Both the position numbers and the translations under genes were made by a program. A stretch of DNA of 51,230 bases from positions 1-51,230 of the forward strand of contig JAFSHN010000012.1 of NCBI GenBank assembly GCA_017440275.1, in the 5' to 3' direction. Under the pieces are notes generated by a model. It ran no database searches and was not told where the DNA came from. It saw only the letters and a list, made by a program, of their open reading frames with translations. Position 1 is the stretch's first letter. Every line of letters starts with the position of its first letter. Of this stretch, positions 7,089-14,823 are shown piece by piece. This DNA is from Bacillota bacterium. GTDB taxonomy: Bacteria; Bacillota; Clostridia; Peptostreptococcales; Anaerovoracaceae.

Positions 7089-8423
7089 ATGGAATACAAA
7101 ACATCTATGACAGAAGGTGTAATCTGGAAAAAGATGCTCATTTTCTGCATTCCGCTGATACTGGGGAATTTGTTTCAACAACTGTATAGCACCATTGATT
7201 CAGTCATTGTAGGCAAACTGGTGGGCAAAGAGGCTCTGGGAGCGATCGGTTCCTGTGACCCGATTATAACCTTCACTTTGGGCCTTTGCATAGGGGCATC
7301 TGCAGGTGCAGGCGTTATAATTGCCCAATACTATGGAGCAAAAAATGAAAAGGGTCTTAAGACTGCAGTCCATACCACTATTGTAATTGGAGTGGTTTTG
7401 GGGCTGTTTTTGCAGATTATAGGGATTTTAATGGTGCCTAGCATAATGCGATGGATTAATACGCCGGAAGATGTATTTGATACGGCGGTATTGTATCTTC
7501 AGGTGTACTTCGGGGGATTGTTCTTCACGGTTATATTTAATATGGCATCTGCAATCCTTAATGGCTGCGGTAACTCGCAAAAATCTGTCAGATATCTGGT
7601 TATATCTTCTTTTGTAAATATTGTTTTGGATTTGTTGTTTGTGATTGTTTTCAAATGGGGCGTTTTTGGTGCTGCCTTTGCCACACTGCTTAGTCAAATG
7701 GTAAGCTGTATTCTGATTCTTAAGTTTCTGACCGGCTGTCACGAGCTATACAAAGTAGATTTTAAGTCTATCGCTGCAGATAGAGGAACTACGATGGATA
7801 TTATCAAGCTTGGGCTGCCTACTGCAATTCAAAATATGGTTCGATCAGGTGCGAACATTATGGTGCAGGCAACGGTTAACAGTTTCGGAACTCTTGTAAT
7901 GGCAGGGTACGCGGCATATATAAGAATAGACGGTATCAACTGGCTGCCTTTGATGAGTCTTGGAATGGCGGCTTCAACTTTTACCGGTCAGAATATAGGA
8001 GCCGGCAAACTTGACAGGGTTAAAAAGGGCATCGGTGTATCTGTGGGAATGAGCGTGGCGTACACATTACTTACAGGTGTGCTTCTCATTGGATTCAGGG
8101 AACCAATAATAGGTATATTTACAGATGACCCAGGGGTTGTGAAATATGGGGTAATAACGCTGCTTGGATATATTCCTTTGTACTGGATATTTGCAGCATA
8201 TACTACGTTAACCGGGACTCTTTCCGGTGCAGGAAAAACCTTTGCTGTGATGGTAATATCCATAGTGACACAGTGTATTTTCAGGGTTGTATGGATTTTG
8301 GTAATTACAAGAGTACATAATACATTCTGGGCACTTCTGTGTATGCTTCCGGTTTCGTGGTTTTTAGGCGTTTTGGCAGCCTTGCTTTACATGGGAAGGA
8401 ATGACTGGATGAAGCAAGAATAA
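7089..8423 (+). CDS. MATE family multidrug/cation exporter
   Basis: A 444-residue inner-membrane antiporter of the MATE superfamily, expected to push cationic compounds out using Na+ or H+. The start (WKKMLIFCIPLILGNLFQQLYSTIDSVIVGKLVG) is the hallmark MATE first helix, and about 12 hydrophobic segments follow in two halves, the second beginning near AIQNMVRSGANIMVQATVNSFG. It lies closer to the Clostridial branch of MATE proteins than to NorM by general feel. ATG 7089 follows AGGAGAAG. It is a single-gene unit with its own promoter. Substrate cannot be told. Confidence 0.92.
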   Translation: MEYKTSMTEGVIWKKMLIFCIPLILGNLFQQLYSTIDSVIVGKLVGKEALGAIGSCDPIITFTLGLCIGASAGAGVIIAQYYGAKNEKGLKTAVHTTIVIGVVLGLFLQIIGILMVPSIMRWINTPEDVFDTAVLYLQVYFGGLFFTVIFNMASAILNGCGNSQKSVRYLVISSFVNIVLDLLFVIVFKWGVFGAAFATLLSQMVSCILILKFLTGCHELYKVDFKSIAADRGTTMDIIKLGLPTAIQNMVRSGANIMVQATVNSFGTLVMAGYAAYIRIDGINWLPLMSLGMAASTFTGQNIGAGKLDRVKKGIGVSVGMSVAYTLLTGVLLIGFREPIIGIFTDDPGVVKYGVITLLGYIPLYWIFAAYTTLTGTLSGAGKTFAVMVISIVTQCIFRVVWILVITRVHNTFWALLCMLPVSWFLGVLAALLYMGRNDWMKQE

Positions 8424-8439
8424 AATTATGCTGCTTTTG

Positions 8440-8468
8440 TTGTAATAGTAAATTGTCGATGATATAAT
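8440..8468 (+). promoter_or_regulatory. Promoter of the AIM24-like gene
   Basis: TTGTAA (8440-8445), 17-bp spacer, TATAAT (8463-8468), 50 bases before the start codon. Confidence 0.65.
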
Positions 8469-8517
8469 CAAGAAAAATATATGTTACGCGGTATTCAGAG
8501 AATGAGGAGGGTGCAGT

Positions 8518-9375
8518 ATGATTAAAGTCAGAAATTTGCATAACAATGAAAATATGAAGAAAATTGCCGAAAAGGGTTGTTATGAAGTTTTCGAATTTCA
8601 AAAAGACTTGAGTGTCAATCCGGGTATTGCTTCAGTTGCCTATTTTATGCAGGAAATGAATTTCAGAAAAAGACAGGTTCTATGTAAACTTAACGGGAAT
8701 TCAGTCAAATTACAGGCTGGGGCTATGCAGTGGAGTGCAGGCAAAATCTCTATGACCTCAGGCGTGGCCGGTGCTAAAGATTTTTTTGGGAAAGCACTGA
8801 AAAGTATAGGAACAGGAGAGTCCACAGCTAAGCCAATTTATCAGGGCAGCGGATATTTAATGCTGGAACCTACATACAAATATATTATTCTTGAAGATGT
8901 TTCGGAATGGGGAAGCGGTGTTGTATTGGACGATGGGCTGTTTCTGGCATGCGATTCATCTGTAAAGGAAGAAGTTATTGCAAGAAGCAATTTTTCATCT
9001 GCAATACTAGGTGGAGAAGGATTGTTCAATTTGGTGCTTTCCGGGGACGGCATTGCGGTTCTTGAAAGTTCTGTACCTCGTGAAGAACTGATTGAACTGG
9101 TTCTTGAAAACGATGAAGTTAGAATTGATGGAAACATGGCCATTGCTTGGAGTAAATCACTGAACTTCACTGTCGAGAAGTCTTCCAAATCACTTCTGGG
9201 TTCAATGGTAAGTGGAGAAGGCCTTGTAAATGTATATAAAGGAACAGGAAGAATACTGATGGCACCTGTAGCATTTGGAACTTTGATGAATACAAGTAAC
9301 AGTTCGCAGGAACCTGGGAAAACATCATCCGGCGGAATACTGGGAAGTGTTATAAACTCTGTCCTTGACGCATAG
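8518..9375 (+). CDS. AIM24 family protein
   Basis: 285 residues rich in beta strands and glycine, with the repeating pattern of the AIM24/TIGR00266 family (for example KLNGNSVKLQAGAMQWSAG, and GGEGLFNLVLSGDGIAVLES, typical of its trp-RNA-binding-attenuator-like barrel). The mitochondrial member AIM24 has a structural role; bacterial members have no settled function. The first 45 residues differ from the core, and the tail after about residue 262 is low complexity (SNSSQEPGKTSSGG). ATG 8518 follows GAGGAGGGTG. It forms a one-gene unit. Confidence 0.8.
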   Translation: MIKVRNLHNNENMKKIAEKGCYEVFEFQKDLSVNPGIASVAYFMQEMNFRKRQVLCKLNGNSVKLQAGAMQWSAGKISMTSGVAGAKDFFGKALKSIGTGESTAKPIYQGSGYLMLEPTYKYIILEDVSEWGSGVVLDDGLFLACDSSVKEEVIARSNFSSAILGGEGLFNLVLSGDGIAVLESSVPREELIELVLENDEVRIDGNMAIAWSKSLNFTVEKSSKSLLGSMVSGEGLVNVYKGTGRILMAPVAFGTLMNTSNSSQEPGKTSSGGILGSVINSVLDA

Positions 9376-9416
9376 TACTTTAAGTATTACCGAGAATATA
9401 AATATTGAAATTAAAA

Positions 9417-9451
9417 AAGCGGCTTCACCGATATTTTCGGAGAAGCCGCTT
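9417..9451. terminator. Terminator hairpin between convergent units
   Basis: AGCGGCTTC / GAAGCCGCT stem with an inner CCGA/TCGG arm. The A run on the left gives a strong T tract for the reverse strand, ending the deoC unit; the forward-side T tract is weaker but may still serve the AIM24-like gene. Confidence 0.8.
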
Positions 9452-9458
9452 CTATGTT

Positions 9459-9635
9459 TTATCTGTCGAAAGCCTTTTTTAAATAAGCAATGCCGAAGAA
9501 AATTCCAAATCCCAGACACAAATACAATGTAAAGTCTAAATCTTTGGCATCTTTAACTGCTATAAAACTGATACAAACGAGAGCAAGCACAAAGAAGAAA
9601 GCTGCTTTTAAGAAATTTTTTGTTTTTTCTGTCAT
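9459..9635 (-). CDS. Small membrane protein behind deoC
   Basis: 58 residues beginning MTEKTKNFLKAAFFFVLALV: two hydrophobic stretches (about 11-26 and 37-50) around a short polar segment KDAKDLD, then a basic end. ATG 9633-9635 starts one base after the deoC stop, with AGAGGTG inside the deoC end, so it is translationally coupled to deoC. The terminator hairpin follows 9 bases after the stop. The gene is real by context, though no family is recognised. Confidence 0.75.
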   Translation of the reverse strand: MTEKTKNFLKAAFFFVLALVCISFIAVKDAKDLDFTLYLCLGFGIFFGIAYLKKAFDR

Positions 9636-9636
9636 C

Positions 9637-10305
9637 TTATAACACCTCTGTTTTCATAATATTTACGGAAGCACTGGCGCCTATTCTGTCGGCACCTGCC
9701 TCAATCATTTTCATAGTTGTCTCATAATCTCTGATACCACCGCTTGCTTTAACCTGCAGTCTGTCACCGACAATGGATTTCATCAACATTACATCTTCAA
9801 TAGTTGCCCCTCCGGTGCTGAAACCTGTCGAGGTCTTGACGAACGCCGCACCGGCTTCTTCGCTGAGCTTACAAGCCGTGATTTTTTCTTCCTTTGTCAG
9901 AAGACAGGTTTCAATGATAACTTTGACGATAGCATCATATTCGGCGGCAGCATCAACGACAGCTTTTATATCTGAACGTACATAGTCATATTTGCCATCT
10001 TTAAGGGCACCCACGTTGATAACCATATCAATTTCAGATGCACCGTCCCGGCAGGCTTCTGAAGTTTCAAATGACTTGGATTTTGTTGTGCAAGCTCCGA
10101 GAGGAAAACCTACTACGGCAGCGATTTTCACATCGGACTCCTTAAGCATCTGACTGCATTGACTGACATAACAGGAATTGACGCAAACCGAATAAAATTC
10201 GTATTTCAAAGCTTCTCTGCAAAGCTCATCCACTTGTGCGGAAGTTGCATCGGCTTTAAGAATTGTGTGGTCGAAATATTTGTTAAGTGGTTTAACCAAA
10301 TTCAT
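9637..10305 (-). CDS. deoC: Deoxyribose-phosphate aldolase
   Basis: Cleaves 2-deoxyribose 5-phosphate into acetaldehyde and glyceraldehyde 3-phosphate during deoxynucleoside breakdown. In the 222-residue class I aldolase I see the Schiff-base lysine in VKTSTGFS (K157), the proton-relay lysine in VKASGGIR (K186), the DHTILK start motif and EIDMVINVG with its conserved aspartate. A longer reading frame reaches 10470 but would overlap the divergent gene; ATG 10303-10305 has GGAGG 7 bases ahead. Its promoter shares its -35 with the divergent gene. No other deo genes are near, so it probably works alone or supplies carbon from nucleosides. Confidence 0.95.
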   Translation of the reverse strand: MNLVKPLNKYFDHTILKADATSAQVDELCREALKYEFYSVCVNSCYVSQCSQMLKESDVKIAAVVGFPLGACTTKSKSFETSEACRDGASEIDMVINVGALKDGKYDYVRSDIKAVVDAAAEYDAIVKVIIETCLLTKEEKITACKLSEEAGAAFVKTSTGFSTGGATIEDVMLMKSIVGDRLQVKASGGIRDYETTMKMIEAGADRIGASASVNIMKTEVL

Positions 10306-10326
10306 AATTCTACCTCCAATAGCACT

Positions 10327-10378
10327 ATTATAGCATTGAAGATTTCGTATTGCAACAAAGCGATTTTGAGCATATAAT
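10327..10378. promoter_or_regulatory. Face-to-face divergent promoters sharing one -35 hexamer
   Basis: TTGCAA at 10350-10355 equals its own reverse complement. Forward: TTGCAA, 17 bp, TATAAT at 10373-10378, for the gene at 10409. Reverse: TTGCAA, 17 bp, TATAAT (ATTATA at 10327-10332), for deoC. Both spacings are ideal, so the two polymerases would compete for one hexamer. Confidence 0.8.
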
Positions 10379-10408
10379 ATTATGAGATAAAATTTAAAAG
10401 AGGTAAAA

Positions 10409-10903
10409 ATGGACAACAAAAAAGAGAAACAAGTTAAAAACTTAGGGCTGCTCAAGTGGATGGCTCCCATTCCGGCGGTTATAATGTATATGGTTGCTGT
10501 AGACAGTTTTGGCTATAATATAGCTTTGCCATTATCATTTTTGGCGTTTGCAGGCTTTTATTATATATGCAGTAAAGAAAGAAGACTGGTTCTTTGCGAA
10601 AGTATCGTAGATGATATCAAAAGTGAACTGGCCAGATTGGGACACGATAAAGTAGTCTATGAACTGAGAAATCTCAAGAGTGGGATTATTGTAAGAGTAT
10701 ATCTTATTGGTGCGGGAGCAAAGGCTTATCTGTGCAATCGTGCAATTGTAGACACCCTTTCGAGGGGCTGGTACAGCAGACATATCTCCATTACACAAAT
10801 AGTGGATTTGCCAAGTGAAAGAGATATTAAAGAAGCGAAGGAAACTCTCGATGAAGATTTGCTTGATGAAATGAGAGAACGCCTGAAGAAAGGTGGTAAG
10901 TAA
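10409..10903 (+). CDS. Hypothetical membrane-anchored protein
   Basis: 164 residues: a basic start, a hydrophobic hairpin (about 17-32 and 37-53), then a soluble domain of roughly 110 residues with alternating strands ([16 protein letters not shown]) and a charged helical end. No family is recognised. ATG 10409 follows AAGAGGT. Its stop overlaps the next start (TAATG), placing it first in a unit with the DUF3842 gene. Function unknown. Confidence 0.75.
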   Translation: MDNKKEKQVKNLGLLKWMAPIPAVIMYMVAVDSFGYNIALPLSFLAFAGFYYICSKERRLVLCESIVDDIKSELARLGHDKVVYELRNLKSGIIVRVYLIGAGAKAYLCNRAIVDTLSRGWYSRHISITQIVDLPSERDIKEAKETLDEDLLDEMRERLKKGGK

Positions 10904-11316
10904 TGAAAAAAGTTCTTATTATCGATGGCCAGGGAGGTCTCTTAGGCAAACAGATGGTGGAAGCAGTAAAGGGTATTCTTCCCGACTCTGAAATAATTGC
11001 AGTAGGAACCAATATTATGGCAACAAATACTATGCTTAAAGCAGGTGCCGACAACGGGGCCACAGGAGAAAACGCTGTGATAGTGTGTGCGAGAACAGCA
11101 GATGTTATAGTAGGTCCGATCGGGATTGCAATAGCGGATTCTTTGCTCGGTGAAATTACTCCGGCGATGGCTGTAGCCGTTGGACAGAGTAATGCAAAAA
11201 AAATCTTGATTCCTGTAAACAAATGTAATAATATGATTGTAGGCGTCGGAGATAAGAAGACTTCGGAACTTATCAAAGAAGCTATCCAAATGATTGCGGA
11301 TATCAGCAGAAGCTGA
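10903..11316 (+). CDS. DUF3842 family protein
   Basis: 137 residues starting [20 protein letters not shown], a Rossmann-like beta strand and glycine loop, then GIAIADSLLGEITPAMAVAVG. It matches my memory of the Clostridial DUF3842 family. No catalytic residues are obvious; a nucleotide- or cofactor-binding role is a guess from the glycine-rich start. Its ATG overlaps the stop of the preceding gene by one base, so the two are coupled. Confidence 0.75.
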   Translation: MKKVLIIDGQGGLLGKQMVEAVKGILPDSEIIAVGTNIMATNTMLKAGADNGATGENAVIVCARTADVIVGPIGIAIADSLLGEITPAMAVAVGQSNAKKILIPVNKCNNMIVGVGDKKTSELIKEAIQMIADISRS

Positions 11317-11332
11317 TGACGAGATACCAGAA

Positions 11333-11379
11333 GGTACAAGAATCGCTCCAGAAGGGGCTGCTTGTATCTTTTATTTTTT
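11333..11379 (+). terminator. Terminator after the DUF3842 gene
   Basis: Outer stem GGTACAAG / CTTGTATC and inner stem GCTCC / GGGGC with an AGAA loop, followed by TTTTATTTTTT. Confidence 0.8.
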
Positions 11380-11383
11380 GAAA

Positions 11384-11426
11384 ACCTTTCGGAGGAGAAT
11401 CCAAAGACTGCGTTTTCGGGAAAGGT
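11384..11426 (+). promoter_or_regulatory. Possible RBS-masking hairpin before the ECF S component
   Basis: ACCTTTC (11384-11390) is the exact complement of GAAAGGT (11420-11426), which is the only ribosome site before the ATG at 11436. The 29-nt loop holds GGAGGAG. I could not match it to a known riboswitch class; a 7-bp pairing may be chance. Confidence 0.35.
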
Positions 11427-11435
11427 AAAAAACAA

Positions 11436-11960
11436 ATGACAAATCAAAAAAGTAACATCAAAGAAATGACCATCGCTGCAATGTGCCTTGCAGTTGCCTT
11501 ACTCCTGCCATTTTTGACAGGACAAATTCCTAATATCGGAGCAATGCTGTGTCCGATGCACATACCTGTACTCTTGTGTGCCTTTTTCGTTAGTTGGAAA
11601 TGGGCTGCTCTGATAGGGTTCATAGCACCTATACTGAGATTCGCGCTGTTTGGCATGCCTCCAATGCCTTTTGGTATTGCTATGGCTTTTGAAATGGCTA
11701 CATATGGTTTTGTGGCAAGTGTTTTGTATAAAGTGCTTCCAAAGAAAAAAGCCAATATTTATGTGGCGTTGATTACCGCTATGATTATAGGCAGAATTGT
11801 ATGGGGTGCAGCAAGACTGATAATCGCAGGCGCGACTCAATCAGCATTCACATGGCAGCTTTTTGTGGGAGGAGCTCTGCTTGAGGCAATACCGGGAATT
11901 GTCATACAAATCGTTTTAATTCCTATAATAGTGATGGCAGTTAGAAGAGGAAGTAATTAA
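11436..11960 (+). CDS. ECF transporter substrate-binding (S) component
   Basis: 174 residues with about six hydrophobic segments, the small integral-membrane S-component build of energy-coupling-factor importers. It would catch a vitamin or precursor and dock onto a shared EcfA-EcfA'-EcfT module encoded elsewhere. The motifs PFLTGQIPNIGAMLCPMHIP and FGMPPMPFGIAMAFE resemble the PF12822-type S components, some of which move pantothenate; the substrate is not proved here. ATG 11436 has GAAAGGT 10 bases ahead. The next gene starts directly at the following base, so the two are linked. Confidence 0.82.
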   Translation: MTNQKSNIKEMTIAAMCLAVALLLPFLTGQIPNIGAMLCPMHIPVLLCAFFVSWKWAALIGFIAPILRFALFGMPPMPFGIAMAFEMATYGFVASVLYKVLPKKKANIYVALITAMIIGRIVWGAARLIIAGATQSAFTWQLFVGGALLEAIPGIVIQIVLIPIIVMAVRRGSN

Positions 11961-12452
11961 ATGACTTTTGAAGAATGTCTTAAGGAACAACTTAAAAATC
12001 ATCAATCAATGGCGAACAGAGATGTAATCAAAATGTGTTATCAAGCCACTTTTGGCGCGGAGCATTTGCTACTTGATATGGACAAAGCAAAGACGTTTTT
12101 TGACAGAGAGTACGAAGCAACTGATGCTAAAGAAGAGGCTGTATGGGAGCCTTTGAATGAAGAAATCGTCAGGGTAAACTTCGGAGGCTGGAAGCGTGCG
12201 GGGTTGTCAAAAGAAGAACTTTTTAAGATGTTTGCCGAATCCACTAAAGACGTTGGCGGGACTAAGGAAGAACTTCTTAAATGCCTGGAGTGTGCGGAAT
12301 TGGTGATAAAGGCTGCGGGATTTGATATGGATGTCTGGCATAAAGAACTGACAGAATACATAGAGTCAGGGATGAACCCTGTACATCACAGCGAGCAATA
12401 TCGTTATGCAGAAAATCCGGCATATCGCGTAGTAAAAAGGGCGTATTTATAA
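11961..12452 (+). CDS. Conserved hypothetical protein coupled to the ECF S component
   Basis: 163 residues, soluble and helix-rich, with RDVIKMCYQATFGAEHLL near residue 20 and a conserved-looking end ENPAYRVVKRAYL. I have seen this general pattern in Firmicute proteins without known function. Its ATG abuts the stop of the S-component gene with no spacer, suggesting coupled translation and perhaps a role with the imported substrate. A terminator follows. Confidence 0.7.
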   Translation: MTFEECLKEQLKNHQSMANRDVIKMCYQATFGAEHLLLDMDKAKTFFDREYEATDAKEEAVWEPLNEEIVRVNFGGWKRAGLSKEELFKMFAESTKDVGGTKEELLKCLECAELVIKAAGFDMDVWHKELTEYIESGMNPVHHSEQYRYAENPAYRVVKRAYL

Positions 12453-12458
12453 TAATCG

Positions 12459-12495
12459 AAGGGATGAGAATAATTCTTGTCCCTTTTGTTTTTTA
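12459..12495 (+). terminator. Terminator of the ECF S unit
   Basis: AAGGGA...GAAT / ATTC...TCCCTT stem then TTGTTTTTTATT. The rest of the 200-base gap up to the aspartokinase gene shows only the promoter at 12576-12604; I found no lysine riboswitch or T-box in it. Confidence 0.8.
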
Positions 12496-12575
12496 TTCAC
12501 AGCGAAAAATATATCTGCATATTATTAAGTGCGGAGTAGTGCAGTGGTTATTTTGTTTTGGTAAGACAAATAATA

Positions 12576-12604
12576 TTGAAAAAATTGGGGTCTTGTAATA
12601 TAAT
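12576..12604 (+). promoter_or_regulatory. Promoter of the aspartokinase-metG block
   Basis: TTGAAA (12576-12581), 17-bp spacer, TATAAT (12599-12604). Confidence 0.75.
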
Positions 12605-12654
12605 ATAGTTTCAGTACATATTGAAATTTTTCAGAGGAAGGATGCAGGGAACCC

Positions 12655-13986
12655 ATGGGTATAAAAGTAGCAAAATTCGGCGGCTCATCTGTCGCTGATG
12701 GAATTCAACTTACTAAAACAAAGCAGATTATAGAACAGGATCCTGACAGAAAGTATATTGTAGTGTCAGCTCCGGGCAAGAGATTTGACGGAGACAGCAA
12801 AATCACGGACCTTCTTTATCTCTGTAAAACCCACATCGACCATAATCTTCCATACGACCAGATTTTCCAAGTTGTTGCAGATAGATATATGGCAGTTGAA
12901 GTTAATCTTGGAATTGATGTCGATTTGTTAAAGCATTTCGACGAAATTAAAGCAGAACTTAAGCGTAATCCGAGTGCAGACTACATTGCATCGAGAGGAG
13001 AATTCCTCAATGCAGTGCTGATTGCGGGATTCCTCGGATACGACTTTGTAGATACAGCAAACTTGATAAAGTTTGACGCAAAGGGCAAGTTACTGGTTGA
13101 AGAAACAGACGAAGCCCTGAGAACAGAATTGGCTAAGCACGAAAGAGCTGTTTTGCCGGGCTTTTACGGCAGCACTCCTGACGGAAATATTAAAACTTTC
13201 TCCAGAGGCGGCTCAGATATTACAGGAGCTCTGGTTGCAAGAGCCATCAATGCAGACGTTTACGAAAACTGGACTGACGTATCAGGATTCCTGATGGCAG
13301 ACCCTAGAATCGTTAAGAATCCAAAGCAGATTGAAACTATTTCATATAAAGAACTCAGAGAACTTTCTTATATGGGTGCGAGCGTGCTTCACGATGAAGC
13401 CATCTATCCTGCAAGAATGGCCAATGTTCCTATAAATATCAGAAACACAAACAAGCCTGAAGACAACGGAACACTTATTACAGGCGAAGACCACCCGGCA
13501 TTCTTAAAGGCGAAGGGCCGCACAGTTACAGGTATTGCAGGAAGCAAGGACTTTACAGTAGTTGCGTTATATAAGAATATGATGTCTTCAGAAAGAGGTT
13601 TCGTAAGACGTATTCTCGGCGTACTTGATGACTACGGTGTTGGCTTTGAACATCTGCCAAGTGGTATTGACACAGTATCTGTTGTTATGTCAAACAAAGA
13701 CATCGGTGATAGATTGGATGAAATTGTTGATGCATTCCGTACAAGACTTCAGCCTGATAATATTGATATTATTGAAGATATCGCCCTCATTGCAACTGTA
13801 GGCCATAGAATGAGCTACAGACCGGGTGTTGCAGCCAGATTGTTTACAGCTCTCGGTGATGCTGAAGTAAATATTAGAATGATTGACCAGGGCTCAAGTG
13901 AAATGAATATCATCGTAGGCGTTGAAAACAAAGATTTCCAGAAGGCTATCAGAGCAATTTATGATGCGTTCTGCGAGGAGGAATAA
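12655..13986 (+). CDS. lysC: Aspartate kinase
   Basis: Phosphorylates aspartate, the first step toward lysine, threonine and methionine. The 443-residue monofunctional enzyme shows KFGGSSVAD at 6-14, SRGGSDITGA for nucleotide binding, and a C-terminal pair of ACT domains (VALIATVGHRMSYRPGVAAR; MNIIVGVEN) that bind amino-acid effectors. Length and order are normal. ATG 12655 follows a GAGGAAGGA run at a rather long spacing. It heads a block with a nucleotide-kinase-like gene, a small gene and metG. Which amino acid inhibits it cannot be read from sequence. Confidence 0.95.
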   Translation: MGIKVAKFGGSSVADGIQLTKTKQIIEQDPDRKYIVVSAPGKRFDGDSKITDLLYLCKTHIDHNLPYDQIFQVVADRYMAVEVNLGIDVDLLKHFDEIKAELKRNPSADYIASRGEFLNAVLIAGFLGYDFVDTANLIKFDAKGKLLVEETDEALRTELAKHERAVLPGFYGSTPDGNIKTFSRGGSDITGALVARAINADVYENWTDVSGFLMADPRIVKNPKQIETISYKELRELSYMGASVLHDEAIYPARMANVPINIRNTNKPEDNGTLITGEDHPAFLKAKGRTVTGIAGSKDFTVVALYKNMMSSERGFVRRILGVLDDYGVGFEHLPSGIDTVSVVMSNKDIGDRLDEIVDAFRTRLQPDNIDIIEDIALIATVGHRMSYRPGVAARLFTALGDAEVNIRMIDQGSSEMNIIVGVENKDFQKAIRAIYDAFCEEE

Positions 13987-13989
13987 ACA

Positions 13990-14607
13990 ATGAGAAAATT
14001 GGTAACAATCAGCCGTGAATACGGAAGCGGCGGCCGCATAATCGGCAAGCTTCTGGCCGAAAAGCTGGGCGTTCCGTTTTACGATAAAGAAATTATTGAC
14101 AACATGGTTGTTGAACAAAGCGGTTTTTCGAAAGAAATAATCGAAGGTGCGGAACTAAAGGCAAAGAGCAGTTTTTCATATAATCTTGCTTCTGCACTGA
14201 ACTTCAGCGAAGGTATTGGAGGAAGTCCTCTTTCTGTCAATGAGAAGGTCTTTCTTGCACAATTTCAGGTTATTAAGGAAATAGGTGAAAAGAACGAAGG
14301 CGTCATCGTAGGTCGCTGCGCTGACTATGTTCTCAAGGATATGCCCGGCGTAACAAATGTCTTTGTTTTTGCTGAATATGAAGACCGTGTAAAACGCGCA
14401 ATCGAAGTTTACGGAGATGAAGCAGCTAAGGCTGGATCCCTCGTTTCAACTTATGACAAGGCTCGTCAGAATTATTATAATTACCATACATGCCAAAAGT
14501 GGGGAGACTATAAGAATTACAATCTCTCCATAAACATCAGTTATATCACAGAAGAGCAAGCAGCCAATCTGATTGCTGATTATGTTGAAAGGAGAACATA
14601 CAGATGA
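13990..14607 (+). CDS. Cytidylate kinase-like family protein
   Basis: A 205-residue P-loop protein of the Cytidylate_kin2 type: SREYGSGGRIIGKLLAEKLGVPFYDKEII is the nucleotide-binding start, VIVGRCADYVL is the second conserved block, and YNYHTCQKWGD is a typical late motif. Such proteins are common in Clostridia; their true substrate is not established, and a housekeeping Cmk may exist elsewhere. It begins three bases after the aspartokinase stop, and its end overlaps the next gene by ATGA. Confidence 0.85.
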   Translation: MRKLVTISREYGSGGRIIGKLLAEKLGVPFYDKEIIDNMVVEQSGFSKEIIEGAELKAKSSFSYNLASALNFSEGIGGSPLSVNEKVFLAQFQVIKEIGEKNEGVIVGRCADYVLKDMPGVTNVFVFAEYEDRVKRAIEVYGDEAAKAGSLVSTYDKARQNYYNYHTCQKWGDYKNYNLSINISYITEEQAANLIADYVERRTYR

Positions 14608-14795
14608 AGAACGGAATTATAAAAGGCTCAAAACCAAAGGTTAAAAAGGGTACAGGCAAGGCGATGCTACACATTGTAGGAGTTGGACTTGCAGCAGGTC
14701 TGGCGCTGATAACAGCTACAGATAAAGGATTAAGAAAAGTAACAGGCTATAAGGACGAAGCTGAAGAAGTTTCTGAAGAGGCCGAAGAAGAATAG
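14604..14795 (+). CDS. Small single-span membrane protein
   Basis: 63 residues: a lysine-rich start, one hydrophobic segment (about 21-37, MLHIVGVGLAAGLALITA), then a strongly acidic end. The ATGA overlap with the preceding kinase-like gene indicates coupled translation. No family recognised. Confidence 0.65.
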   Translation: MKNGIIKGSKPKVKKGTGKAMLHIVGVGLAAGLALITATDKGLRKVTGYKDEAEEVSEEAEEE

Positions 14796-14823
14796 AGCAG
14801 AAAGAGAAAGGAAGTTAGACAAA

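Noticed and set aside
9636-10470. Longer deoC starting at 10470
   Set aside because: It overlaps the divergent gene and its promoter; ATG 10305 has GGAGG and gives the usual 222-residue enzyme.
12496-12575. Lysine riboswitch or T-box before the aspartokinase gene
   Set aside because: Neither the lysine-aptamer core nor the T-box AGGGTGGNACCGCG string is seen; the gap is too short for both plus the promoter.
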